Below are positions 24,773-36,259 of a stretch of DNA of 64,000 nucleotides, one piece after another. The translations under genes and the position numbers were made by a program. The first letter of the stretch is position 1. The number at the start of each line of letters is the position of its first letter. The notes under the pieces are model-generated. The model was not told where the DNA came from. It was given only the letters and a program-made list of their open reading frames with translations, and did no database searches. The stretch is from Siphonodentalium dalli (taxonomy: Eukaryota > Mollusca > Scaphopoda > Gadilida > Siphonodentaliidae): contig CP136069.1 of NCBI GenBank assembly GCA_032622095.1, positions 168,818,394-168,882,393 on the forward strand. Direction: 5' to 3'.

Positions 24773-24979
24773 TTTGCACCAGCTACCCTGGGTACTCACC
24801 ACACATACTCAATGGAAAGGAATACTGTCTGAGGTTTGATGCGAATACCATGAACAAGATCGGCGATGCTGCTCGTGAGGACTGCATGACTTTACCTGGG
24901 GCCCACCTCATCACCATAGAAAGCGAAGCGATGCTTGCCGCGCTCCAGCAATTTCTTGCCAATCTTGGTCATGGAACAG
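24773..24979 (+). CDS. CTLD gene 4, exon A
   Basis: The protein is identical to genes 1 and 3 (DAAR), but silent sites follow unit 2 (TTTACCTGGGGCC). This mix suggests gene conversion or retention of the ancestral residue. Splice sites intact. Confidence 0.87.
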
Positions 24980-25015
24980 GTATGGTCTAGTCCATCATAG
25001 CAACAAGATCACACC

Positions 25016-25944
25016 TAGTCCAAGTTTCACCACACATAAACCAGCTATTTATATATGTAGACCGAGATGCTAGTATACGTCCGAGAACCGTTCCTATATT
25101 GTCTCATACCGTATTTTACGCCCAGATCCAGTGGCTGGATTGTTGTGTCTATATTAATCGATTTACCATACAAATCAATAAAATTATGCTACATATATCG
25201 GAAAGAGTGACACGTAGTCATAACGATATATTATTTGTCTAAGTTTCATGCTAAATTACGCACAGAATATCCGCGTTGTCAGGACCAATATCGAGTTGTT
25301 TACGTTTAAACTCAGAGCCGATGTGTTCCGAATAAAATCGCCATAGTTCTGAGTTTTGTTTTGGCCGAAAAGAATTTCGGCTCGATGGCAACAAATAAGG
25401 TGGCGGCGCCCATGTCTAATTGAATGTTTGATTGTGTTTGTAATGTTTAAAATGTCAGAACATTGTGAATTTCAAAAAAAAAATTGTTTTTGGATTTAGA
25501 TATTTACTATTTACTAGATTTAGTGACAACTACATATAGACACGAAATTGCGTTTATATACAATGGAAAATACTTCGTATTGTGTGTGCTGCGAATATTT
25601 TGCACCGGAAACAGCCAATGCAACTTCGTTCGGTCAATTGAGTTCACGTACTTTTATAAATATGTAAACAATGCGGTATATACGTCTTTTTTCACATTAA
25701 ATTACCGCTTTCGATTGACAACTGTTGTGGTGTTCAGAACAAATCTAATGGTTTCTGTGAAATACACCAGTTTATTGTCACAATTGTGATATTTGATTAC
25801 AGTTATATTTGGTTTTAGGTGAGCGGGTCAACAAAGCTTAACGTCGGTTGATTATAGGACGACATAGGGACGGTTCTCGAAAGTAAACTAGCATCTAGCT
25901 CCACCGATATAACTTTCTGGTTCACGTACGAGGAAATTGGACTC
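25016..25944. mobile_element. Relict Mutator-like element in intron of unit 4
   Basis: Full-length relative to unit 1, from TAGTCCAAGTTTC to GGACTC. Confidence 0.72.
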
Positions 25945-26362
25945 GATCATGCGGAATCACGATCATAGATAAATGTCTACGATTCAATAATGTTCTCAAG
26001 AAACACATTCTGGAGTCTTTTTTCAACATTAACTTGGCATCATGCACAGAGATAACTCAATGTTAAACAACCATGAGAACCTGTTAGAACTCATGAAATT
26101 GATCTTTTTCGTGCGAGGTTTTCCTCATCCGAAACCTGACTCATAACTATCGGGTAATAAAGGTACAAATATTGAGAAAAAATAACCATTGGGTCCCCTT
26201 CACTTGACTAATGTTTTGTTGTTGTCTAACTTAACATTTAAATTCATGTAATTGGTAGACATAATTTAAACTGGATTTTTAAAATTAATTTAATGACTGG
26301 GAAGAAATGCATCTGGCATGAGGCCCCGGCCTGCTCAGACCATGAATGTATCCTGGAAAACG

Positions 26363-26621
26363 ATGGCGATACTGTACATATAACGGCGACATTGTACATA
26401 TAATGGCGACACTGAACATATAATGCCGACACTGTTCATATAATGGTGATAATGTACATATAATGGCGACAACGTACATATAATGGCGACACTGTACATA
26501 ATGCCGACACTGTAATTTAATGCCGACACTGTACATATAATGGCGATAGTGTACATACAATGGCGACAATGTACATATAATGGCGACACTGTACAGGTAA
26601 TGGCGATACTGTACATATAAT
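26363..26621. repeat. 20-bp minisatellite in intron of unit 4
   Basis: Same monomer order as the other upstream units. Confidence 0.88.
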
Positions 26622-26970
26622 GATTGTTCTTCGAATCGTTTGAGATTGGCAAAGACCACGAAAATGTTATATCAAAAGAACTACGCGTATGTTTCTTCAC
26701 TCCATCATATTGCCTTACAAACTTGAGCCATGGATAAGTCAAAAACATCCAACTACATCATAGAATACAATCTGAACAGCTCGGCCATTTCAGCTTTCGC
26801 GTGGACACGCACTGGAAATTGCGGAGCCGTTCAGATTGCATAGAATTATACCAGGGACAATAAAGCTTTCCACGCATATTCACTAGTTGGAGGAGCTTGG
26901 CGTTACTATGAGACAGGGCAGAAATAGTTAACAGCGCTTGTCCGTATGCTATAATACATCAGAGAACATA

Positions 26971-28523
26971 TATATGGAAAATATGGTGTTGATATTTCAA
27001 ATCGTAGGGAACTTCAAGGAATTCAAGAAAAGGAGCTTTTGAGAAAATTTAAAACGGAACACTTTAAACGATTTTACAACATTAGTTCTTCCGAAAAGAA
27101 ACCGACCGCTGGTAATAAGACAAGAACGTATAGGTTGTTTAAAGCAAGGTGCGAAATGGAGCCATACATTTGCCACACGAATTCTAATAAAGCGAGAATT
27201 CTATTTACGAGATTGCGAATCAGCAGTCATAGATTGGAAATTGAAAAGGGGAGACACAAACATCCCCCACTACCCGCTAAAGAAAGATTATGTACTGTGT
27301 GTAAATGTAAACACATTGAAACAGAATACCATTTTATATTAGAATGTAGAGCCTACAAAAGTATGCGCGATACATATTTTAGGGAGTAATCACAGAGTTC
27401 CCACATTTTTCAGAAATGACGAATGATGAGAAATTTAGATTTATTATGAAGAATGAACACAAAGCAACCATTAATGTTATATGTGAGAGAGATATGTTTA
27501 TTCCTCCAAACATGGAGACAATATGATACAATATATACATACACAAATAAACTGTTGACATATATACACAATATAATTTAACATGGCTTAATTCCTCAAA
27601 TACCAAATAAGACACCAGGAGGTCGGATGACTTTAGAGTCACCATATCAAAGACCGAAGAATAGTTCACATAATAATAATTATAAATTTATTGCTGAAAT
27701 AATTACTCCAAGACAATTAAGATGTTAAAGGGGTACTGTACGCAACATGTTGTTGTTGGTTTCTATAGTCTCCGAGTCGGAGAATAAGGTAACAATTTTT
27801 CCATTATTTGAAAGTCTGTTGAGTACGAAGTCATGTTACGGATGACAAATTTACCGGAATGCAAAAATACAAATTGTCGTTGTCGAGTAATTTTTGTAAA
27901 GTTTTCAACCAAATGAATCAAATAAAAGTTATATGATATGCATACTAGTCCCATATAATCATTTAAGTTATTGTATCGTCGCTAGTCAGTGAGTGGCTTG
28001 AGTGTTCTCCCCGTATCATCATAATATTTTAAGCAATCGTGTGTGCGATCGGTTTAAAAATCCAGTATCCCTCAATTACTATTTTTTATTACGGTAATTC
28101 GTAATTTAATTGACGCCATTTTATGGCTCCAGTCATAAATTCAATTTATATCAAATTATTAACTTTTAAATTATTAAATTTTAAGATAGCCTATTAACCT
28201 GAGCGTTTACAGAATACATCTTCGACTCAAATTACTTATGTTTCTATATATTATCGATATTAGATCGTTGTTGTCACCGGAAATTTAATGAAAATGGCGT
28301 ACAGTACCCCTTTAAGACATCCATGTATTGTTCAGACCGCGCATAATTCGCAAATGAAGCGGGCGCATTGTCCGAATAGCTGCTTCTCGTCTATATGCAT
28401 ATTTGTTACTCATCTAATATATATAATGTTAATTTTTGTCAAATTATATGTGTTTTATTCATGATTGCAAACTGCCCATTTGGGTGTATTTTACATTGAA
28501 TCATATCTTAACTTATCTTACGT
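26971..28523 (+). mobile_element. LINE 3' remnant in unit 4, split by MITE-A
   Basis: The C-terminal frame is open at 27039-27389 with the CTVCKCKH ... FILEC motif. The type-B tail matches unit 2 and is interrupted by a MITE-A at 27725-28315. It ends CTTATCTTACGT. Confidence 0.8.
27725..28315. mobile_element. MITE-A, full copy in unit 4
   Basis: TTAA at 27725-27728 and 28312-28315. Unit 2 has the uninterrupted target AAGATGTTAAGACATCC near 16060-16075. The interior is closest to the copy at 1119-1708. Confidence 0.92.
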
Positions 28524-28991
28524 CATTTTCGCATTTAATTGTGAAAATTGTGACGTGTTTGCGTCAAGCGAAATGAAAAACAGCGTTATAATCGTGGATG
28601 TATTTCCAAAAACATTGCGTAAATATAAAAATTTCAGTACATTATGATCGGACAACAAAACTGTTGTCTGAATATAGACAATTTAATACTGAAATACTGA
28701 AAGTGTGCGCAGGTAGTGAACAAACAATTTCCATTGCAGAAACCAACAGGCTCAGTCGCTGATTGGCAGAAATTGTATGCTAATAATTATTTGATTGACG
28801 ACTCTATTGACAAGATTTTGTATTCTTTTTAAAGAATTGATATTGAGTCAGTAAAGACACAGTCTCTGTGAACTTCAGCCCCATATAATTATATAACAGT
28901 GGGTCATTTTGACTCTGAGCTTATGTTTGTCTGCAAAAAAAACCCGACTCTGAAACCAAAATGGTCTTATACCGTAATCTTTCTCTCGCAG

Positions 28992-29230
28992 ATTTCTTTT
29001 GGATTGACGGATACGATCATGACAAGGATGACACATGGTCTACTTGGGACCAGAAGCCGCTTCCCTTCACTGATTGGAAGAGCGGTAACCCTGACAACGG
29101 AGCAGCAGACTGTATCTATATAGATTACAGTTCAAGCCAAGCCAAGTTTGAGATGGCTGATTGGGACTGCGCTAGCGATAAAGAACTGTATATCTGCCAA
29201 CTATATGGGACTAGTATGCATATAATATAA
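28992..29230 (+). CDS. CTLD gene 4, exon B
   Basis: Shares KDD and SDKEL with gene 2. A unique change gives WDQKP for WDRKP. The tail is ICQLYGTSMHII as in genes 1 and 3. Frame and acceptor are intact. Confidence 0.87.
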
Positions 29231-29865
29231 TATAACATTTGTTTGATATATTTGCTTGAAAACTGTCCAACAATTACTCGACAACGACAATTGGTATTTT
29301 CGCATTCCGGCTAATCTGCCATCCGTAACATTACTTCATACTCAACAGACTTTCAAATAATGGAAATCTAGTTACCTTATTCTACAAATCTGAGACTATA
29401 CGGGTACATGTACATTCATACGCTGGCATGTTTGCACGGTATGTTTTTGCGGGCATTCGTCATGGAAAAACAAATGTTGCCCGAATATGAACGGAAACGT
29501 GTAGGCCTACATAACATTTACCAAAGCGAAAGACATGAGAAGTAAAATTTATATAGTTCCACTAGTAACAGCGCTACTGGAATTTGCCTTCAAATACCTG
29601 TATAATTTATTCTTGCGAGATTATTGCATGTTATTCACAGGCAAATTCCGATAGCATCGCTACAGGTGGAACTACAGAAATTTTACTTAATTCGCACCTA
29701 CTCAGCTGTGGAACAGATGCACTTTGTGTGCTTATTTCCGTTCATATTCAGGCACCATATCGTTTTCTATGACAAAATGCCTGCAAACCATACCGTGCAA
29801 ACTTGCCAGCATATGAACGTACCCTAAACAAACCAACAACAACAGTTGAGTACAATATCCCTTAA
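29202..29865. mobile_element. Half MITE-A fused to CTLD gene 4
   Basis: Starts ATATGGGACTAG and ends at TTAA 29862-29865. MITE-C is nested at 29402-29824. Confidence 0.83.
29402..29824. mobile_element. MITE family C nested, unit 4
   Basis: The left end is GGGTACATGTACATTCATACGC, with a small duplication of GTACAT, and the right end is GAACGTACCC. Confidence 0.78.
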
Positions 29866-30213
29866 ACCCTTTCCATACAAAATGGATTTTCACACCCCGT
29901 TAAAAAAGTGCGCATCGGAATGGTCTATTATTGATCTAGATGAATATATAGGTAATATAAGTAGACGACATATAATACAAGTCCAGAGGGAATCTTATTT
30001 ATTGAGGGAAATGTTCAGATGTATAAATACATGAAAATGTATTTTAATTTGGTGAATAAATCAGTTTAAATATAGCTTATCTCTTCATGGCAACAAGTTC
30101 AGCAACATACTTTGTTTAAACCCTTATTTCAAGTCTACAACTAGGTTAATGTGAATATAAGACATATATAACTGAACATTTGGTATACTACATGTAGGCC
30201 TATTTGTCTATAA

Positions 30214-30272
30214 AGCATAATAAAGTGATTTATTTCTGAAGAAGCTGGGCGTAATTCGCGGCGAAATATGCT
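30214..30272 (+). ncRNA. Hammerhead-like fold, before unit 5
   Basis: Same sequence as the three upstream copies. Unit 1 lacks this segment through a deletion near 5415. Confidence 0.28.
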
Positions 30273-30278
30273 AGTTAA

Positions 30279-30736
30279 AGGTACTCAATCCGATCAGACG
30301 CTCCTAAATTACTATTTCTTTGGCTTTCTTTGATTCGAGTCGAGGTACCCACCCACCAAAGCTCAGAGTGATTAGATATAGATTTTAGAAATTTGTTATT
30401 TCTTGAGATGCGCAATAATTTGTGGCCCAGAAACACGTGGTCAAACGGGCAGTCTCGGACAAAATTGCGAATGAAGATGGATAAATCTAAAATCAAGTGG
30501 TAATACACCAAATTTCGTGATACTTACTTAAGTGATTAAATGGCCATATTTTGTTGAACAAAATGTTGATAAATAACACGTTTTGGGAAATGTAATACCA
30601 TATAGTTGACAGTGGTTAGCATTATTTTGTTGCAATAAATCGATTCTGATAACTAAAGCCTATATTTTGAAGAAATGTTGTTGTTGTTGTTGTTGTATTT
30701 TGATGAGATGGGACCGTCTGATCGGATTAAGTACCT
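30279..30736. mobile_element. MITE family B in unit 5
   Basis: TTAA at 30275-30278 and 30737-30740. Somewhat diverged interior. Confidence 0.83.
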
Positions 30737-31036
30737 TTAAAATGAAATTTGCATAGACACAGGGGTGCTAATAAGATAGAATTCTCCCTCTTTACTTGGT
30801 ACACACCGAATTTTTTCGCAAAGCGTCTGTTGTAAAACTAGCCTACAAATCTAAATCGAAATTCTAAATACGATTAATATTATATAATTGATAGAAGTCT
30901 TTCCGGGCATTAGTATTGGGTCCTCGGTTCATATCCATTACTGTTGTGACATGCATCCAATTCCCCCTGCCCCGACATATCGTCACGTCCCTGTCATTAA
31001 ACCATCTATAATTTAGTAATCGTCCGTTCCCTCCAG

Positions 31037-31243
31037 TTTGCACCAGCTACCCTGGGTACTCACCACACATACTCAATGGAAAGGAATACTGTCTGAGGTA
31101 TGATTGGAATACCATGGTCAAGACCGGCAATGATGCTCGTGTTGACTGCATGACTCTACGTGGGGCTCACCTCATCACAATAGAAAGCGAAGCGATGCTA
31201 GACGCACTCCAGAAATTTCTTGAGACTCTTGGGCATGGAACAG
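31037..31243 (+). CDS. CTLD gene 5, exon A (divergent copy)
   Basis: Splice frame and cysteines match the other genes, but many residues differ: RYDWNTMVKTGNDARVDC, TLRGAHL, LDALQKFLETLG. Changes are frequent and often non-synonymous, yet no stop or frameshift appears. This fits an older paralogue under constraint. The flanking sequence also has more substitutions than that between units 1-4. Confidence 0.87.
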
Positions 31244-31279
31244 GTATGGGCTAGCCCATTATAGCAACAAGGTTACACC

Positions 31280-32087
31280 TAGTCCAATTTGCATCACACA
31301 TAAAACAGCTATTTATACATGTAGAGCTAGATGCTAGTTTACGTCCGAGAACCGTTCCTGTATTGTCTCATACCGTATTTTACGCCCAGATCCAGTGGCT
31401 GGATTTTTGTGTCTATTTTAATCGATTTACCATACAAATCAATAAAATTATGCTAAATATATCGGAAAGAGTGACATATTGTATTCATAATGATATCTAA
31501 GTTTCATGCTAAATTACGCACAGAATATTCCGCGTTATTAGGACTAATATCGATTTCTTCATGTTTAAACTGAGAGCCGATGTGTTCTGAAGAAAATCGG
31601 AATAGTTCTCAGTTTGTTTTGGCAGAAAAGAATTCCGGCTCAATGACAACAAAAAAGATGGGGGCCCCCCATGTTTAATTTTATGTTTTGGTTTTGTTTG
31701 CAATGTTTTAAACATTGTGAATTTAAGTTTTTAGATATAGATATTTACTATTTACTATATGTATATATTTATTGGCAACTATATACACGACATTGGAATT
31801 ATATACAATGGAAAAATACTTCGTAGTGTGTGTAAACGACTTTTTTCGCATTCAATTACCGCTTTCAACTGTTGGGTGTTGAGGAGAAATATAATGTTTT
31901 CTACGGAATACACCATTTTATTGTCACAATTGTGATATTTAATTACAGTTATATTTGGTTTTAGTTGAGAGGGCCAACAACGTTTAAAGTCGGTTATAAG
32001 ACACTATAGGTACGGTTCTTAGACGTAAACTAGCATCTCGTTCTACCAATATAACTAGCTGGTGTACGTACGAGGAAACGTGTACTA
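31280..32087. mobile_element. Relict Mutator-like element in intron of unit 5
   Basis: Orthologous to the upstream relicts but shorter, with the segment around GTTCGGTCAATTGAG missing. Ends TACTAG. Confidence 0.62.
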
Positions 32088-32445
32088 GATCATACCGAAT
32101 CATGATCATAGATAAATGTCTACCATTCAATAAATTTCTCAAGAAACACATTCTGGAGTCTTTTTTTTTCAACATTAACTTGGCACCATGCACATAGGTA
32201 ACTGAATCTTAACAGCCATGATAACCTGTTAGAACTGATGAAATTGCTCTTTTTGGTGCGAAGTTTTTCTTATCAGAAATCTAACTCATAAAAATCGGGT
32301 AAATAAAGGGACACATATTGAGGAAAAAATAAGCATTGAGTCCCCTCCATTTGACTAATAATGTTTTATGAGCTTGAACATTTATATTCATCTAATCGGT
32401 ATATAGACATAAATAGTTTTTAACCCTTTACCCAACAGGCCCTGT

Positions 32446-32514
32446 GCCAATGCATTCTCTTATATATGCGAGTCGACCATAGGTCGCCTCGCATATATAA
32501 GAGAATGCATTGGC
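32446..32514. repeat. 69-bp palindrome 1
   Basis: Perfect 27-bp arms (GCCAATGCATTCTC ... GAGAATGCATTGGC) surround a 15-bp centre that is itself nearly palindromic. It could extrude as a cruciform. Confidence 0.93.
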
Positions 32515-32593
32515 TTAACACATTCAAAATTATAAAATTGTTAAAGAATGTAAGAAAAAATGGTAAAAAGTGTTAAAAAAAGATTTTTTTTAG

Positions 32594-32662
32594 GCCAATG
32601 CATTCTCTTATATATGCGAGGCGACCTATGGTCGACTCGCATATATAAGAGAATGCATTGGC
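32594..32662. repeat. 69-bp palindrome 2, exact reverse complement of palindrome 1
   Basis: The centre reads GCGACCTATGGTCGA against TCGACCATAGGTCGC in palindrome 1. The pair is flanked by GCCCTGTG and CACAGGGC, so 32439-32670 is also one larger inverted repeat with a 79-bp spacer. Confidence 0.93.
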
Positions 32663-32931
32663 ACAGGGCATAACTGTAATTATCACAATGTGGTCAAGGA
32701 GCCGGTTCCAGTGATATCCATATTTGTATGGTTCTATTGAGACAGACCGAAGATATTTTAGGCTGTTGAAGCTTTATTTGGCCGGTTTTGGCCGGTTTGT
32801 TGGGTAAAGGGTTAAACTGGATTTTGATAAATGATTTCATGACGTTGAAAATAACTACATATTTGGCATGGTGCCCCGATACTACACGCCCACCAAAACC
32901 ATGCATTTATCCTAGAAAACGTTTGGACACT

Positions 32932-33045
32932 CTGTACATATAATGGCGATACTCTACAGATAATGGCGATACTCTACATATAATGGCGACACTGTACATA
33001 TAATTGCGACACTGTACATATTATGGCGACACTGTACATATTATG
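32932..33045. repeat. 20-bp minisatellite, short allele in unit 5
   Basis: Only about five to six monomers of TAATGGCGACACTGTACATA, against about 13 in the other units. Confidence 0.82.
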
Positions 33046-33660
33046 TCTGTTCTTCGAATCGTTTGAGTTAGATCAAGACCAGGAAATGTTACACCATCAT
33101 TTTGCCTTACTGACTTGAACCGTGAATAAGTCAAAAACACCTACGACATAGAATTCAATCTCAGATTGCATAGACATAGAAATTATACCAAGGAAAATTC
33201 GGCTTTCCACACATATTCACTATTTGGGTGAGATTTTTGTTGCTAGGAGACAAGGCGTCTGCAGAAATAGTTTAACAGCGCTTGTCCTTATACTATAATA
33301 CATAAGAGAACATACATTATTTTCGCATTTAATTGGGAAGATTATGACGTGTTAGTGTTACGTAAAATTAAAAACATCGTTATAGTAGTGTATGAATTTC
33401 CAACATCATTGCGTAAAAAATATAGAAATTTCAGTACATTATGATTTGACAATATTTAGGCAATTTAATACTGAAAACCTGAAAGTGTGCGCGGATATCA
33501 AAACTATGGTGAACAAAGAATTTCCATTGCAGAAAGCGACCGGCTCAGTCGCTGATTAGCAGAAAATATCTGCTAATAATTATTTGATTGACAGCTATTA
33601 ATAATGTTTTGTGTTCTTTTCAGAGAAATGATATTGCGCCAGGAAAGACCCAGCCACAGT

Positions 33661-34352
33661 GACTTAATACAAACCCATATATATAACAGTGGGTCATTTT
33701 GACACTGACTTAATACAGACCCATATATATAACAGTGGGTCATTTTGACACTGACATGATACAAACCCATATATATAACAGTGGGTCATTTTGACACTGA
33801 CTTAATACAGACCCATATATATAACAGTGGGTCATTTTGACACTGACTTAATACAAACCCATATATATAACAGTGGGTCATTTTGACACTGACTTAATAC
33901 AGACCCATATATATAACAGTGGGTCATTTTGACACTGACATAATACAAACCCATATATATAACAGTTGGTCATTTTGACACTGACATAATACAAACCCAT
34001 ATATAACAGTGGGTCATTTTGACACTGACTTAATACAGACCCATATATATAACAGTTGGTCATTTTGACACTGACATAATACAGACCCATATATATAACA
34101 GTGGTCATTTTGACACTGACATAATACAAACCCATATATATAACAGTGTGTCATTTTGACACTGACTTAATACAGACCCATATATATAACAGTTGGTCAT
34201 TTTGACACTGACATAATACAGACCCATATATATAACAGTTGGTCATTTTGACACTGACATAATACAAACCCATATATATAACAGTGGGTCATTTTGACAC
34301 TGACTTAATACAGACCCATATATATAACAGTTGGTCATTTTGACACTGAGTT
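33661..34352. repeat. 46-bp minisatellite, 15 copies, next to CTLD gene 5 exon B
   Basis: The monomer contains ACCCATATATATAACAGT, then GGTCATTTTGACACTGAC and TTAATACA. Fifteen GTCATTTTGAC cores can be counted. Units 1-4 have the same sequence once at the same place (GTGGGTCATTTTGACTCTGAG), so this is a local expansion in unit 5. It ends about 70 bp before the splice acceptor. Confidence 0.93.
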
Positions 34353-34422
34353 TATGTTTGTCTGGAAAAGACCCGACTCTGAAACCAAAATGGTATTATA
34401 TCCTTTTTTGTTCCTCTCGCAG

Positions 34423-34637
34423 ATTACTTTTGGATTGACGGATACGATATTGACAAGGATGACATGTGGTATACTTGGGACCGGAAGCCTCTTCCCTTCA
34501 CTGATTGGCAGATCGGTAACCCTGACAACGGAGCAGCAAACTGTATCTATATAGATCACAGTTCAAGCAATGCCAAGTATGAGATGGCTGATTGGGACTG
34601 TGATAGCGATAAAGAACTGTATATCTGCCAAATATGA
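34423..34637 (+). CDS. CTLD gene 5, exon B with native stop
   Basis: Acceptor CTCTCGCAG, then YFWIDGYDID. NPD and MAD sites and all three cysteines are kept. Changes include DDMWYTW, WQIGNPDNGAAN and YIDHSSSNAKY. The frame stops right after ICQI with TGA, the normal CTLD end. Downstream sequence has no MITE-A and no homology to other units, so this is the array's original right edge. Confidence 0.87.
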
Positions 34638-35565
34638 ATTATGATCAGGGACGTGGCAACATAGGCGGAGGTGGCCTCATCCTCAACTGTTCAAATCAGT
34701 ATGAGTTAAATCAGACTATTAAACAGCTACGCACATTCGATGGTCTGAAACATTCCGATACCCCTCACACTACAACCGCCATATAAGGCTTCATCCACAG
34801 TATGACGTCACCAGGTATATCCTGGTTGCCCTCGACTGAGTTCAGCCGCGATTATTTTGCTGTTTGTTAACACTGATATATAATACTTTTTGAAAGTAAT
34901 GGGATTCCCTGTTGTTGGTTTCAGACTATCGAGAACGTGTAGCTGTTCGATGATATTGGATCGCTCAGACCATGCATGGTCACATCTTCAATAGTTGGAA
35001 ATATTTATTTTAATAATTGAGTCTTTATTCGGCTTTATTAATGGATAAAATTCGGGAAAAAATGGTAGGCACACATCGAGAGGTCACACCGAAGATCCAT
35101 ATCAAGATTGGTGATTATTGGATAAGGGATAAGCTCTGCGTGGTGTGTTAAAGGATTTAGTGATGCAAAGAGAGTTCAGTGAAGAGTTTACATTTATTTG
35201 AAGAATCTATTATTGTGTTATGTTTTAATTTATATCAGGTTGAATAAATGATTTTTAATAGAGCTATTTAAATTTGAGCCTTCCCATGTCAATGTGCATT
35301 GATAGATCCTTGATGAAATCATTTAGCAACTGACCTTTTTATTATCCCTTGGTGTCATCCCTCATAATTAACTGATGGTGAACTCAAACCCCCTACCAAG
35401 AGCTAAGTGCATACCTAGTACACAATAGAGGCATTCTGAAAAACTTTTTTCACATTATTTTGAAGGAAAATTACTCTAGGAAAAAATTGACAGGACCAGG
35501 AAAAAATGTGTAAGCCGGGCTGTTGAACCACCCCCCCCCCCCCTGGTAGAACCACTTTTAGTTTT
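34638..35565. other. No gene recognised
   Basis: Presumably 3' UTR and flank of CTLD gene 5. AATAAA occurs near 35242. A CAGGGACGTGGC at 34646 resembles the ends of the large hAT-like element at 41941, but no partner end was found. Includes a C-run near 35530. Confidence 0.5.
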
Positions 35566-35740
35566 AACCAACTTAGGTATCTTGATTAATCAACTTATAT
35601 ATTTTTTAGCCACCTTGATTAATTAACGTATCTATCTTGATTAATCAACTAACTGTCTTGATTAATCGACATAGCTATCTAGATTCATCATGTTAACTAT
35701 CTTGATTAATCAACTTACCATCTTGATTACTCAACTGAGT
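35566..35740. repeat. Short tandem repeat, CTTGATTAATCAACT core
   Basis: About six degenerate copies of 25-30 bp. The core TTGATTAATCAA is itself palindromic. Confidence 0.78.
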
Positions 35741-36255
35741 GATCCACAAATTGCTATGGTTGTTCTATGAAATGAGATACATGTATGCTATAGATGAAGG
35801 TACGATCGCTGCATGTTGTGAAACTTGTAAATCTAGGGCGGCCTGTGGATAATAATGATACGCTCGTCGTTTTCACTCCAACTTTGTACAGTTACTGTTA
35901 CGGAAAACAGATACAAAACTATATTGAAAAATCATCTGAATGGCTAGACGGACGGACGGAGAACCGCGGACGCAAGTAATCCAGTATACCCACCATTTAC
36001 TTGGGTATAATGGCTCATGTGGTATAATAACTTCGGCAAAATTCCCCATTCTTCCCTAATTTGTTCCATATCGTGTGTGTGCAGGGAAGGTGGTGTGTGG
36101 AGTTAATTTTATTATATAATTGAGCCAGAACAGACATTTCAGAAAATGTTATGCAACATGCGATTACTGTAATTTTCTGGTCATGTTTGGCTCTATTTCA
36201 CTCATCCCTATACGCTATACGTATTGTTTAAAATGATTATGTCTTAGAGACTTAC
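35741..36255. other. No gene recognised
   Basis: Only short accidental frames. GACGGACGGACGG occurs near 35948. Confidence 0.5.
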
Positions 36256-36259
36256 TTAA

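Larger units (their letters stand above)
32424..32811. mobile_element. piggyBac-like non-autonomous element, unit 5 only
   Basis: Termini are CCCTTTACCCAACA and TGTTGGGTAAAGGG, with TTAA at 32420-32423 and 32812-32815. Units 2-4 read ATAATTTAAACTGGATTT at the same site with a single TTAA. The CCC-start next to TTAA is typical of piggyBac. Two long palindromes fill its left half. Confidence 0.88.
5331..34637 (+). repeat. Five-unit tandem array of CTLD gene cassettes
   Basis: Homology between units starts near 5333 (TAAGTAGACGACAT) and ends at the last lectin codon of unit 5. Taking the exon B/MITE-A joint as the boundary, the units are 5333-10776, 10777-17554, 17555-22940, 22941-29201 and 29202-34637. 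Exon A starts recur at 7118, 12601, 19408, 24773 and 31037. Length differences come mostly from TE insertions and a LINE-tail variant. Units 1 and 3 share private variants, as do units 2 and 4. Unit 5 is clearly more diverged throughout. Confidence 0.9.

Noticed and set aside
5331-34637. One giant multi-CTLD protein spanning all exons
   Set aside because: Every exon B ends in a stop right after the final CTLD cysteine region, and no good donor lies before the stop, so separate cassettes are favoured.
34646-34657. CAGGGACGTGGC as the start of another large hAT-like element
   Set aside because: It matches the right end of the composite, but no inverted partner or target duplication was found downstream.
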